IMG/VR virus record: IMGVR_UViG_3300019755_000013
Coordinates: 1 to 29,851 of that record
Direction: 5' to 3' (one strand)
Source: a virus
Length of the DNA: 29,851 nt
Made by a program: the position numbers and the translations under genes. This document shows positions 20,341 to 28,986 of this stretch, in pieces (the stretch's first letter is position 1; the number at the start of each line of letters is the position of its first letter). Under the pieces are notes generated by a model. That model made no database searches, was not told where the DNA came from, and was given only the letters and a program-made list of their open reading frames with translations.

Positions 20341-21938
20341 TGGCTAGTAATACTAAAGTATCGAACATAGCGTTAACGGGTGGGTTAAATATAACATCGT
20401 CCGACCAAATGCTTGCCGAAGGTGAGTGTATGGAGTTGAAAAACTACGAGATAACAACCATCGGACGTTATAAGCGCGTTAAAGGATATGAACGTTTTAG
20501 TGGCGAACTACCGCCAAGCGAGGTTGTAGCCTCTGAATTACCTGGATTTCCTTTTGATACGACTAATGAACTGATCGATGCTATTTTAGCTGAGCAACTA
20601 GTTAGGCGTAATGCGATAGAGCAAGTTCCAGGGGCAGGCTCAGTGCTTGGTGTTTTTGGTTTTGATGGCGAGATATACGCTTTTAGAAACATTGAAGATG
20701 AAAGCGAAGCCAAAATGTACAAAGCCACGTTTGGCGGCTGGGTTGAGGTAACAACACCAGAACTTGAACCAAACGGTTATTACGAAGTACGCGAAGCAAA
20801 CTTTACAGGTTCGGTTGGAACGCGCGAGGTCATAGGTGTTGATGGTAAAAACCCTGCATTTAGATTTGACGGTACAACCTTTACGCAAATAACAACCGAT
20901 GTAACACCAGATGCGCCCACGCATTTAGAAATATTACCCAGTCAAATTTTACTATTGTCGTTTAGAGGCGGTAGTTTTTTATATAGCGCGGTTGGTGATC
21001 CTACAAAATTCAGTTCTGTTGATGGCGGTGGCGAAATTGCCGTTGGTCATGAAATTACAGGCATGGAAGTTCAAGCCGACTCTACAGTAGCGATATTTAC
21101 GCGCAATAGAACATTTATGCTATATGGTTCAAGTTCGTTAGATTTTCAACTAAAAGCCCTTGCGTTACGTTCAGGCGCATTAGAAAAAACTATTCAGTCA
21201 ATGGGTAGCACTATGTATTTAGATGATCGTGGATTAACACGATTAGACAGAGTGCAACAATTCGGTGATTTTGAAGGTGCAACCATTAGCCAAAAAGTAC
21301 AAACGTTACTTACTCAACGACTTCTTAATGTTCGTTGTAGTATGGTTTTAAGAGAAAAAAATCAATACCGATTATTTTTTAGTGACAATACCGCACTCAC
21401 ATTAACGCAATACGGAAGTGAAGTGCTTGGATTTACGCAGCTTAACTTAACCTTTACCCCTAATTGCGCGTGGTCTGGCGAAAACACCGAAGGTAAAGAG
21501 TCTTATTTTATCGGTGGTGAAGATGGCTATGTTTATCAAATGGAAAGCGGCAACAGTTTTGATTGCTACTCGTATGTTAGCTCTTTTCAAACTGGATTTA
21601 TCAATACTGGCGCACCAGAATACAAAAAACGGTGGCGAAAATTAGTGCTAGAAGCACAAAGCGTGTCAACACTAGAAGCACAATACAAGTGTTATTACGA
21701 CTATGCTGACCCAAACATACCTTTAAGCGATACCATGATAGGTAGTGGCGCAAAGTGGGATTTAAGCACATGGAATGATGCTATTTGGGGGGGTGCTAGT
21801 ACGTCATGGAGCGATCTATATATTGACGGTGTAAGCAGAAGCATATCGGTTTACATGAGAACAGAGTCAAATTATTACCCACCGCACGAATTAAGCCTTT
21901 TAATGTTGCATGCTAGCCCTCGCGGTCGCAGGAGATAA
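20340..21938 (+). CDS. Tail nozzle / stabilisation-type protein
   Basis: 532 aa, beta-rich throughout, no membrane segment. The start (ALTGGLNITSSDQMLAEGECMELKNYEITTIGRYKRVKGYERF) matches the opening of phage stabilisation or nozzle proteins that close the tail tube of podoviruses such as SU10-type phages. Repeated short strands with Gly/Asp turns (for example the DDRGLTRLDRVQQFG and YFIGGEDGYVYQM segments) suggest a beta-propeller. It probably forms the tail tip through which DNA leaves. Confidence 0.75.
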   Translation: MASNTKVSNIALTGGLNITSSDQMLAEGECMELKNYEITTIGRYKRVKGYERFSGELPPSEVVASELPGFPFDTTNELIDAILAEQLVRRNAIEQVPGAGSVLGVFGFDGEIYAFRNIEDESEAKMYKATFGGWVEVTTPELEPNGYYEVREANFTGSVGTREVIGVDGKNPAFRFDGTTFTQITTDVTPDAPTHLEILPSQILLLSFRGGSFLYSAVGDPTKFSSVDGGGEIAVGHEITGMEVQADSTVAIFTRNRTFMLYGSSSLDFQLKALALRSGALEKTIQSMGSTMYLDDRGLTRLDRVQQFGDFEGATISQKVQTLLTQRLLNVRCSMVLREKNQYRLFFSDNTALTLTQYGSEVLGFTQLNLTFTPNCAWSGENTEGKESYFIGGEDGYVYQMESGNSFDCYSYVSSFQTGFINTGAPEYKKRWRKLVLEAQSVSTLEAQYKCYYDYADPNIPLSDTMIGSGAKWDLSTWNDAIWGGASTSWSDLYIDGVSRSISVYMRTESNYYPPHELSLLMLHASPRGRRR

Positions 21939-21941
21939 TAC

Positions 21942-22562
21942 ATGAGTTGGACCCCTTGGAGTTTCACCGAGCCATTCATTGCTTATACGCCAATTTTAGC
22001 GGAAGAAATGAACCCTAAGTTAAATGGCATTAGCGCAAGCTTTACTTATGTAGCCAATGAGTTAAATAACTTTGTCCCTCGCTTACCTAATAACTTTACG
22101 GGTAGCGTTAATATGGCAGAAGGAACTTACACTAGCACACTTATGGCCATTGATGAAAATGGCGATGTTGCTTTAATTGATCAAGCATCATTCTTAGCGT
22201 CAATCGGTAAAGACTTCACCATTAAACCCGTAAGCGATGAAACGTTACTGGTGGGCGGTGAAAATCATGGCGATTGGTTTATGATGAATTACACAACTTT
22301 AGGTGAAGGGCAAATACAAGTTACTGTTGGTCAAGCTACAGAAATGATTGAGGGTGTTAGCGCAGAGGCAAAAGCAGCAACCATCATTTTTACGCAAGAT
22401 AGCGAAACGTCTCTTGTGTTTGTGGCGGCTCCTGGTGTAACTATTAAAAGTCCAGGGCATTTAATGGCCTATGGTAAAAACAGCACAGTTACACTGATTG
22501 CGGTTGATCAATACACTTGGGTAATGGGTGGCGATGTTAGACCTACTGAGTTGATTGTTTAG
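21942..22562 (+). CDS. Tail protein, probable fibre-attachment component
   Basis: 206 aa; ATG three bases after the nozzle gene. The N-terminus (SWTPWSFTEPFIAYTPILAEEMNPKLNGI) resembles the N-terminal region of tail appendage proteins following nozzle genes; the rest is beta-rich. It probably attaches fibres to the tail. Assigned by position and composition. Confidence 0.6.
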   Translation: MSWTPWSFTEPFIAYTPILAEEMNPKLNGISASFTYVANELNNFVPRLPNNFTGSVNMAEGTYTSTLMAIDENGDVALIDQASFLASIGKDFTIKPVSDETLLVGGENHGDWFMMNYTTLGEGQIQVTVGQATEMIEGVSAEAKAATIIFTQDSETSLVFVAAPGVTIKSPGHLMAYGKNSTVTLIAVDQYTWVMGGDVRPTELIV

Positions 22563-22565
22563 CGT

Positions 22566-23012
22566 ATGCCAATGTTATCAGTAATGACCGCTTTACAATG
22601 CGGAATGCACACAAGGCGAAAACCTGATTACCTTGTCAGGAAAGGCTTAGTTAGTGATTTATATCCCTTTAGTGTTACAGAAAATAGTACGATTTCTACG
22701 GCTGGAATATACACACCAGCGCAAGCAACGGTTGATACATCGAACTTTGGCGCAAGCTTGGTCGCAGTATTGGAAAGCCGACTGTTTACCTATGAAGAGA
22801 ACGACAGCTACACAGCAAGTGCTGATTTCTCTTTAAGTATGACAATCATTATTAATAATGAAAAAGAAGTTTTTGTTAACGACAACTACACCGCAAGCGC
22901 TGATTTCTCACTAACGCTGTCTCGCTACACAGTACAACGAATAGATTTAGAGATTAATGATGACAACTACACCGCAAGCGCTGATTTCTCTTTAAGTATA
23001 ACAATTTCATAG
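22566..23012 (+). CDS. Tail-associated protein with three YTASADFSL repeats
   Basis: 148 aa; the ATG at 22566 has no strong ribosome site. Residues 80, 106 and 133 each begin a copy of the unit D-(S/N)-YTASADFSL(S/T), spaced 26 and 27 residues; each copy would form a beta-hairpin. The N-terminal 75 residues are unrelated and contain a basic Cys-bearing stretch. The repeats suggest a trimeric or stacked beta-structure as in tail spikes. No family is recognised. Confidence 0.65.
   Translation: MPMLSVMTALQCGMHTRRKPDYLVRKGLVSDLYPFSVTENSTISTAGIYTPAQATVDTSNFGASLVAVLESRLFTYEENDSYTASADFSLSMTIIINNEKEVFVNDNYTASADFSLTLSRYTVQRIDLEINDDNYTASADFSLSITIS
22803..22999 (+). repeat. Three in-frame coding repeats
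   Basis: Units start at 22803, 22881 and 22962. Copies two and three are identical over 29 bases (22881-22909 and 22962-22990). Copy one differs at several third positions but shares a 20-base stretch across GCTGATTTCTCTTTAAGTAT with copy three. Spacings of 78 and 81 bases keep the reading frame. Confidence 0.9.
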
Positions 23013-23020
23013 GACATATA

Positions 23021-23980
23021 ATGACAGTTAAACATCATGGTCGATTTTCGATTAAAGTCACAAATACCGAAACGGGCGAAGTAAGAGAACTGCCAGAGCA
23101 AGAGAACTTAATATTAAACCAAGCGTTTTCATTGTCTGAATTCTCTCGAAGCAATAATTATATATATTGTCTTTTTGGTACTGGGGCTACAACGCCTAAC
23201 GTAACCGATACATCTCTTTCTGCTAAGGTTGGATATTTATCTAAAAATGTATTTGACGTTAATTCAACAAGAGATATGACCGACTTTACTAGCGAGACAA
23301 CCATAATATTCGAGGGAACAGCAGGCCAAATAACAGGCAATATAAGTGAGTTAGGTCTTAGTTTTTCGTCACTTGAATCCAAATTGTTTACTAGAGCATT
23401 AATTAAAGATGAATTTGGTGATCCTACTACGATTTCTTTAGGGGTAGGCGATATACTGACTGTTGAATATATATACGGATTTACTATTGATTTAACTACA
23501 TCATTAATAACAAGCAAAAGCGTCACTATTGGTGGGGTTAGTACCACAGTTGATCTTCATTGGGCTGATTATGATGTTAACAATGTTAATTTTGGATTGT
23601 GGGATACAGCAAACCCCTCATTACTTTTGTCAAAGCTCTCTAGAAACCCCATGTCTTTTTGCAAATACATGAATCCATTTACTGGTGTTATAAGTGATTT
23701 TTCTGACATAGATAGCCAGATTACGCCATTAAAAGTAAATTATTATGATACCCCTAACCCTGATGATGGATATGCTAACGGAACTTCTTCTGGGGTATCT
23801 ATGACAAGCGAGTCCTTCCCAGCAGGGAATTGCACGGGAACTTGGGATGGTGTTGCGTTTTACAGGCAAGATTTAAACTGTCTTTCTTGTGTTTTAACCT
23901 TCGATCCACCGCTAGTAAAGGGCGCAGACGATGTTTTTACTATCGATAGTTTAATCTTGGGTGCAATCAGAGGTTCGTAA
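23021..23980 (+). CDS. Tail/appendage structural protein A
   Basis: 319 aa; AGGA before the ATG. The N-terminus (FSIKVTNTETGEVRELPEQENLILNQ, then CLFGTGATTPNVTDTSL) has the pattern of minor virion proteins in diverse phages. A segment at residues about 108-155 (SELGLSFSSLESKLFTRALI … DILTVEY) resembles residues 98-136 of the next gene, so the two look like paralogues. Beta-rich, with four Cys in the C-terminal half. Probably part of the tail fibre or baseplate-like appendage. Confidence 0.65.
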   Translation: MTVKHHGRFSIKVTNTETGEVRELPEQENLILNQAFSLSEFSRSNNYIYCLFGTGATTPNVTDTSLSAKVGYLSKNVFDVNSTRDMTDFTSETTIIFEGTAGQITGNISELGLSFSSLESKLFTRALIKDEFGDPTTISLGVGDILTVEYIYGFTIDLTTSLITSKSVTIGGVSTTVDLHWADYDVNNVNFGLWDTANPSLLLSKLSRNPMSFCKYMNPFTGVISDFSDIDSQITPLKVNYYDTPNPDDGYANGTSSGVSMTSESFPAGNCTGTWDGVAFYRQDLNCLSCVLTFDPPLVKGADDVFTIDSLILGAIRGS

Positions 23981-24804
23981 TGATAAAAACAAAAGGCTTC
24001 TACCAAGTAAATATCGGTGATAGGTGGGTTAACTCTGCTAACATGCTATTAACTGGCTTTTATAATACAGATTTTAGCGGTAATATATTTTTAAGTATTG
24101 GTGACAACGACGATAGCGTGCTTTATGAAGATGTAATTAAACCAAACTTGGCCGATTCTGATAGCAAAATAGGGTTAACAGGTGGTACATCATTCATTGT
24201 TGACGAAGATGAATTTATTATTACTCAACAGCAAGACTTTAATTTTGGTTTAGGTCACGACTTTACTTTTTACGACATAGGATTAACGAGTAATAGTGTT
24301 TTAGTTAGTAGGGCGCTAATGCCTGAACCTATAACGGTTGAAGTTACAGATTCAATTCTAGCAAGATACATTATGAAGTACACCTTCTCACGAACACCAA
24401 TAATATCAAGCATCGAATACAATGGCGCCACGGTTGCCGCTAACATTTATTTTGTTAACCCTAGCAAGTGGAACAACACCAAGCTAGGGCAACCAATGAG
24501 CATATCAAATGCTGGTATAGGTAGTGGATGGAGTATTGATAGTAGCGCAAGCTTAAGCGGTAGCTTTGTTATTGATAGTATTGCTACAACTGATTCAACA
24601 GATAGTAGTGGCAATGTAAAAAAATACGCTGCTGGCTTTATTTCTGATTTAAGTGAGCTTACAGGAACGTTTGATCAAATAATTCTTTGTCACGGAGCAG
24701 CAGGGCCAGCCAATGCGCTAGTGCTAATTGATTTAGAATACTCCATAACAAAGACTAACATAGATACATTAAGTCTTACCCTTACCCTTACTCAGGAACC
24801 ATAA
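23980..24804 (+). CDS. Tail/appendage structural protein B (likely paralogue of A)
   Basis: 274 aa; start overlaps the preceding stop (TAATG). Beta-rich, Ser/Asp/Gly-rich. Residues 98-136 (YDIGLTSNSVLVSRALM … SILARYIMKYTF) align with the matching segment of the preceding protein. The C-terminal end (SLTLTLTQEP) is a Thr/Leu repeat strand. Its stop overlaps the next start. The row of end-to-end coupled genes implies a single assembly. Confidence 0.6.
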   Translation: MIKTKGFYQVNIGDRWVNSANMLLTGFYNTDFSGNIFLSIGDNDDSVLYEDVIKPNLADSDSKIGLTGGTSFIVDEDEFIITQQQDFNFGLGHDFTFYDIGLTSNSVLVSRALMPEPITVEVTDSILARYIMKYTFSRTPIISSIEYNGATVAANIYFVNPSKWNNTKLGQPMSISNAGIGSGWSIDSSASLSGSFVIDSIATTDSTDSSGNVKKYAAGFISDLSELTGTFDQIILCHGAAGPANALVLIDLEYSITKTNIDTLSLTLTLTQEP

Positions 24805-26162
24805 TGGCAATACCTGATTGGTCAACAATAGAAACGCTAGCGCCCTACATTAAGCCTAACGAGTTATTACCACCTGTAGATAAAGACTTAATGCAAAGTG
24901 TTTCAATAGGCCCTGTTAACTTAAATGACTCTAAAAGCCGTCTTGATAATCGTTACTGGCTTGTTTCTTATGACTCAGGTACGGTTTACATACAAGGCTC
25001 AGTAAATGGTGAATGGGGTACAATAACCGCGTTGTTTTTAGAGCCGATAGTAGTTGAACAAATTTCATTAACCTTTGATCAGCTTGGTAGGCCATTGGTT
25101 TTTTATCGTGTTGGTGAAGATAGCTTAAAATTATTTTGGTATAACCCTGTAATTGGTGCTAATGAAATTAGTTTAGTTGCTACAGGAATAGAGCCAAAAG
25201 CTGGTTTTGATGTGCCAGAAGATACGAGCGCATCATATTCTGACGCGCTTTTATTCTACGTTCGTGACGATAAAATATTTATGCGTACTCAACGAGATAG
25301 ATTCACTATAGAATATAGCACGCCTGTTAATGGTGTTGATATTGTTGCAGAAGGTGTAACGCTTGAGCATGTTGGCGCGAGAATAGATAACAGGTTTCAA
25401 GTGTCTTATTTGCAATTACCGTGGGATGGTTTCGAGCCGCCAGAATTTATACCGCCTGATCCAATAGAAATAAATTACCGCTATTACTATCGATTGGCAT
25501 CAACTGTTATTTGTTTTTACTTAGAAACACCGCTTATCACCGATCCTGAAATAAACGACATTCGTTTTGATTTTGATTTATTAGAATCCACAGGTATTAA
25601 GCGAAGTGGTTTAGCATTCCCTATTTATTGTGAGGGTGAACAATCAATTCCTTACCCTATTACCGCAACTTATAATAGCAACAATAATGGTGTGATCAGG
25701 CAAGAACAATTAAGTACAGCAAAACGTTTTAGCTTGTCTTTCATGTACAACTTAGCTAAAAAATTACAATTGGTGCTAGTGATTAATGGTACGGTAAATA
25801 TGTTTCCTATGCCTTTTGATTTTGAAGACGATAGATGGTCTGTAATCATTGAAGGCAGTAGTATTTCAGTTTTAAAAGATGATGTACAAGTGTTTAGTGA
25901 TACGATAGTGCGCGGCATTAACAATGAAGCCGATATTGTCTATCACGCTAAATTTGCAGCATTCAATATGCAAGCATCTAATAAAAATTGGATTGATAAT
26001 TTTACGGGTATCATGAGCGACATTAATACTAATATTGATAATTCTGAATATTTTTATCCAATAAATAACAATACGTCTGCATTGCAAGAATCAAGGCCTA
26101 GTGGTAATGATATAGTAATACAAAGTTACCGCTCAGCTAACTGGATTTATAAACAGTATTAG
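24804..26162 (+). CDS. Tail fibre-like protein with C-terminal LamG-type domain
   Basis: 452 aa. The N-terminal half (residues 1-210) has short beta-blades with Gly/Asp turns (DNRYWLVSYDSGTVYIQGSVNGEWGTI and the LVFYRVGEDSLKLFWYNP segment), as in beta-propeller receptor-binding proteins. Residues about 225-450 look like a concanavalin/LamG sandwich (RRFSL-type strands such as KRFSLSFMYN, LQLVLVINGTV, WSVIIEGSSISVLKDDVQVFSD, FTGIMSDINTNI). It is the last gene before the second late promoter and is the best candidate receptor-binding protein. Evidence is pattern only. Confidence 0.6.
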   Translation: MAIPDWSTIETLAPYIKPNELLPPVDKDLMQSVSIGPVNLNDSKSRLDNRYWLVSYDSGTVYIQGSVNGEWGTITALFLEPIVVEQISLTFDQLGRPLVFYRVGEDSLKLFWYNPVIGANEISLVATGIEPKAGFDVPEDTSASYSDALLFYVRDDKIFMRTQRDRFTIEYSTPVNGVDIVAEGVTLEHVGARIDNRFQVSYLQLPWDGFEPPEFIPPDPIEINYRYYYRLASTVICFYLETPLITDPEINDIRFDFDLLESTGIKRSGLAFPIYCEGEQSIPYPITATYNSNNNGVIRQEQLSTAKRFSLSFMYNLAKKLQLVLVINGTVNMFPMPFDFEDDRWSVIIEGSSISVLKDDVQVFSDTIVRGINNEADIVYHAKFAAFNMQASNKNWIDNFTGIMSDINTNIDNSEYFYPINNNTSALQESRPSGNDIVIQSYRSANWIYKQY

Positions 26163-26165
26163 CAC

Positions 26166-26194
26166 TTGGTTTATCGACCACTTTAGCTTATTAT
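26166..26194 (+). promoter_or_regulatory. Second late promoter sharing the 12-bp element
   Basis: TTGGTT (26166-26171), a 17-bp spacer and TATTAT (26189-26194, five of six consensus). The spacer holds ATCGACCACTTT (26173-26184), identical to 9133-9144 and at the same 4-base distance from the -10. It lies in an 84-base gap between the tail and ejection genes. Its -35 is weaker than that of the first late promoter, so it may depend more on an activator or on Q. Confidence 0.6.
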
Positions 26195-26246
26195 TTACCC
26201 ATACTGCTTATCTTGCGTATATTTCTTCACTTCAAGGTAAAATCAC

Positions 26247-27542
26247 ATGCAAACAATAACTCAACCTTCTGTTAACCAACAGATAGGACAAACTTTTGCG
26301 CCCAAAAAAAAGGCTGTCAATAAAACGGTTACACCTGTTAGTCAATCACCCGACTACAACCCCAATGCGAATAACACAGGGTTATTGTCGCATGTTAATA
26401 CACAGGAAGATCACACTCCTGCAGGGCAAGGAAGATGGAATAATAATCCTAGCAAAGCTAACGATGTTATTACTATGGAAGAACGCGAGGCGCAAAAAAC
26501 TACAGGGCAAAACAATCAACCTAACCAACCTGTTAATGCTGGTACGCCGCAAACATCTTATGCAGCTAATGAATACCAAAGAGATGGTTATACTGGTGTA
26601 CAAGGTAATGTTGATTACAATTACGACCCACGTAGTGAATCATTAGTACAAAACCAAATAACAGGTTTGCTTGACCCAAATAGTGCAATGATGCGTAAAG
26701 CCATTGCTCAAGCGCAAGGTTATAATGCTTCAAGAGGGTTACAGTCAAGCTCGCTTGGTAGTGAAGTAGCTTTATCATCAATGATAGATAAAGCACTACC
26801 GATTGCACAGCAAGACGCAGGAACTTACGCCACAGCGGATCAAACAGGATGGAATCAATCATTTACCGCAGATCAAAATAACCTAAGCCGAGAACATGAA
26901 GCATCAATGTTTGATAAGCAAGGAAAATTAACAACTGACTTGCAAAACGATCAACTTAGTTTCTCTAACATGCAAAGCAATGCAGACAGAGCACAGCAAA
27001 CCAACTTACAAAATTTACAACACGAACAAAATTTAAGTTTAACTGACAGACAAGCCGAAATTCAAACTAAGCGTGATGAATTAATGAATTCGTTTGATAT
27101 GTCTAAAATGGATAAAACTTATTTACAAGATTTAGAGAAAACGCAAATAACATGGGAACATGATGATGATGTTTTTACACGAAATCTTGACGGGCAAGTA
27201 GCGCTTGAATACAAAAACGCCACAGCAGAGGCTTACAATGCTTATCTTGAGCAGGTAGCCGCAGTTTACAGCAACCCTAACATGACGTCATCCCAACAAC
27301 TGGCAGGCGTTCAGAAACTGCAAGAAATGTATTCAACGCAACGCCAACAAATGCAAATTATTTACAGCATAACACCTGGCAATGAATCTTATATTGATTG
27401 GAGTAGCAATCAAGTATCAACCGACCCTGTATTAAACGAAGGTGTTTCACCTGAAGGAGCAGGACAGACCACAACAGATTTACATGATCCTTATAGTCCG
27501 TACAACCCATATTCCAACCCTAGCGGCTACATAACACCTTAA
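26247..27542 (+). CDS. Internal virion / DNA-ejection protein 1
   Basis: 431 aa; AAGGT before the ATG. The N-terminal 120 residues are polar, disordered-looking and rich in Asn/Gln/Thr/Pro. From about 125 the helical core begins (SLVQNQITGLLDPNSAMMRKAIAQAQGYNASRGLQSSSLGSE is split here by a family-typical Gly-Leu-Gln-Ser-Ser motif near residue 158), followed by long Gln/Asp-rich helices. The C-terminus is Pro/Tyr-rich (DPYSPYNPYSNPSGY). Such proteins sit inside podovirus heads and are expelled with the DNA. Assigned by position and composition. Confidence 0.65.
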   Translation: MQTITQPSVNQQIGQTFAPKKKAVNKTVTPVSQSPDYNPNANNTGLLSHVNTQEDHTPAGQGRWNNNPSKANDVITMEEREAQKTTGQNNQPNQPVNAGTPQTSYAANEYQRDGYTGVQGNVDYNYDPRSESLVQNQITGLLDPNSAMMRKAIAQAQGYNASRGLQSSSLGSEVALSSMIDKALPIAQQDAGTYATADQTGWNQSFTADQNNLSREHEASMFDKQGKLTTDLQNDQLSFSNMQSNADRAQQTNLQNLQHEQNLSLTDRQAEIQTKRDELMNSFDMSKMDKTYLQDLEKTQITWEHDDDVFTRNLDGQVALEYKNATAEAYNAYLEQVAAVYSNPNMTSSQQLAGVQKLQEMYSTQRQQMQIIYSITPGNESYIDWSSNQVSTDPVLNEGVSPEGAGQTTTDLHDPYSPYNPYSNPSGYITP

Positions 27543-27551
27543 GGAATTACG

Positions 27552-28004
27552 ATGATTCGCACAGCTACGTTAAATGATATACCTAGCATTATAGGTATTG
27601 GTCAAAAGATCATTAATAAGTCATCAACATACAACGTCAAAGTAAACCCTGATAAGGCCGCTTACATGATCAGAAGATCAATTAATGACAAAAAAATGGA
27701 AGTGTTTGTATCAGTAAAAGCCGACCAAGTAGTCGGCTTTTTAATAGCCTTAAAAGATGAATACTGGTTTGCAAAAAAACATTATGCAACAGACTTGGCT
27801 TTTTGTGTTTTACCTGAACATGCAGATCAAGGCGTTTGGTTGTTAAGACGTTTTATTCGTTGGTGCAAAAAACAAAAAATCGAAAGCATTCAACTTGGTT
27901 TAAGTACAGGTTTAGACCCCAAAGGTCGTACAGGTAAGCTGTACGAATCACACGGATTAACATTAGTAGGTGGTATTTACGCCACAATTAAAGAGGTTGT
28001 TTAG
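27552..28004 (+). CDS. GNAT-like N-acetyltransferase fold protein
   Basis: 150 aa; TAAGGA before the ATG. It shows GNAT architecture: an N-terminal IRTATLNDIPSIIGIGQ helix motif, central strands (MEVFVSVKADQVVGFLIAL), the strand with DLAFCVLPEHADQGVWLLRRFI in the acetyl-CoA-binding motif A position, and the closing SHGLTLVGGIYATI. The pyrophosphate-binding loop (Q/RxxGxG/A) is altered to HADQGVW, so activity is uncertain. Similar proteins lie among ejection-protein genes of other podoviruses; substrate unknown. Confidence 0.75.
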   Translation: MIRTATLNDIPSIIGIGQKIINKSSTYNVKVNPDKAAYMIRRSINDKKMEVFVSVKADQVVGFLIALKDEYWFAKKHYATDLAFCVLPEHADQGVWLLRRFIRWCKKQKIESIQLGLSTGLDPKGRTGKLYESHGLTLVGGIYATIKEVV

Positions 28005-28005
28005 T

Positions 28006-28986
28006 ATGAGCGGTATTAAAAAAGCATTTAAAAAAGCATGGAGACCAGTAGAAAAAGCGTTTAGCGCCATGAATCAATTTTCTACACTTGGGCTACATAA
28101 AAAAACGACAAAAATACGGCGTAAAATTTTAGGCTCTAAAGTTTTTAAAGTAGTGGCCGCAGCGGTCATTATTTATTTTGGTGGTGCCGCTTTACTGTCA
28201 ATGGCTGGTGGAGGTACAGCCGCCGCAGGGGTTGGTTCCGCATGGGCTGGCGCTCAAGGTGCTGGCTCAGCGGTGATGGCTGGTAATTTTAGTGGTGCGG
28301 CTTCGGCACTTGGTAGCGGTTTTACTGGTGGTGCGTCAGCTGGTGCGGCAGGTACTTTTAGTGCTGGTAAAGCGTTAACGGCAGAAGCAATTGCAGGGGA
28401 TGCCGCAATTACCGCAGGCACAACAGCAAGTACAGTGGCAACAGGTGAAGCTGCCACAACCGAAGCTGCTTTAGCTGATGGTGTAGCAACGAGCGCTGAT
28501 GTTGCAAGCTCTTTGGGTGAAAAGGCAGTTGAAACTGGTGCTAAACAAGCGGTAGAAGCAGGGGCAAGTGAATTGGCAACATCAAGCGATGTTGTTTCTG
28601 CACTTGGTGAAAATGCTGTTAATACTAGTGCTGTTAATGCTGGCGGAGGGGCAGCAGAAGGAGGAGGTTTACTTTCTAACGCATGGAATGGTTTAGGTGA
28701 ATACGGTAAAGCTGCCGTTGTTAGCGGTGGCATTCAAATGGCAGGAACCGCAATGGCTGGTAAGGCAGAACAAGAAGCAGCCGAAGCAGCCGCAGCCGAA
28801 GCACGCAAAAAAACATATTGGGGTATTGATGCCGATGGTAATGCCGCATTAAATGCAGGAGAGATTAACTTTGGCTTACTTGCCCCAACACCACAGGCAC
28901 CACAGGCATCAACCGCGCCAACATGGCAAACGTCACTTGATGATTTAATTCAAAGGCAAAAAGCAACCGTTGGGGGTTACGCATAA
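28006..28986 (+). CDS. Ejection protein 2, Ala/Gly-rich with membrane segment
   Basis: 326 aa from the ATG at 28006, chosen for its AGAGG site at 27993-27997; the frame runs on upstream to 27970 inside the previous gene. The N-terminus (1-42) is strongly basic and helical. Residues about 43-62 form a hydrophobic helix (VFKVVAAAVIIYFGGAALL). A long Ala/Gly/Ser/Thr-rich, low-complexity region (65-270) follows, compatible with glycine-zipper helices that insert into membranes. This profile matches podovirus internal proteins that build the channel for DNA entry into the cell. Assigned by composition and position. Confidence 0.7.
   Translation: MSGIKKAFKKAWRPVEKAFSAMNQFSTLGLHKKTTKIRRKILGSKVFKVVAAAVIIYFGGAALLSMAGGGTAAAGVGSAWAGAQGAGSAVMAGNFSGAASALGSGFTGGASAGAAGTFSAGKALTAEAIAGDAAITAGTTASTVATGEAATTEAALADGVATSADVASSLGEKAVETGAKQAVEAGASELATSSDVVSALGENAVNTSAVNAGGGAAEGGGLLSNAWNGLGEYGKAAVVSGGIQMAGTAMAGKAEQEAAEAAAAEARKKTYWGIDADGNAALNAGEINFGLLAPTPQAPQASTAPTWQTSLDDLIQRQKATVGGYA

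Noticed and set aside
22803-22999. Regularly spaced repeats resembling a CRISPR array
   Set aside because: The repeats are in frame, spaced in multiples of three, have coding spacers and no palindromic repeat structure.
23158-23547. Minus-strand frame of 129 codons
   Set aside because: It is opposite a well-supported tail gene with a good ribosome site; no promoter or start context.
28254-28733. Minus-strand Pro/Ala-rich frame of 159 codons
   Set aside because: It is the shadow of the Ala/Gly-rich ejection protein; no ribosome site and no break in the plus-strand operon.
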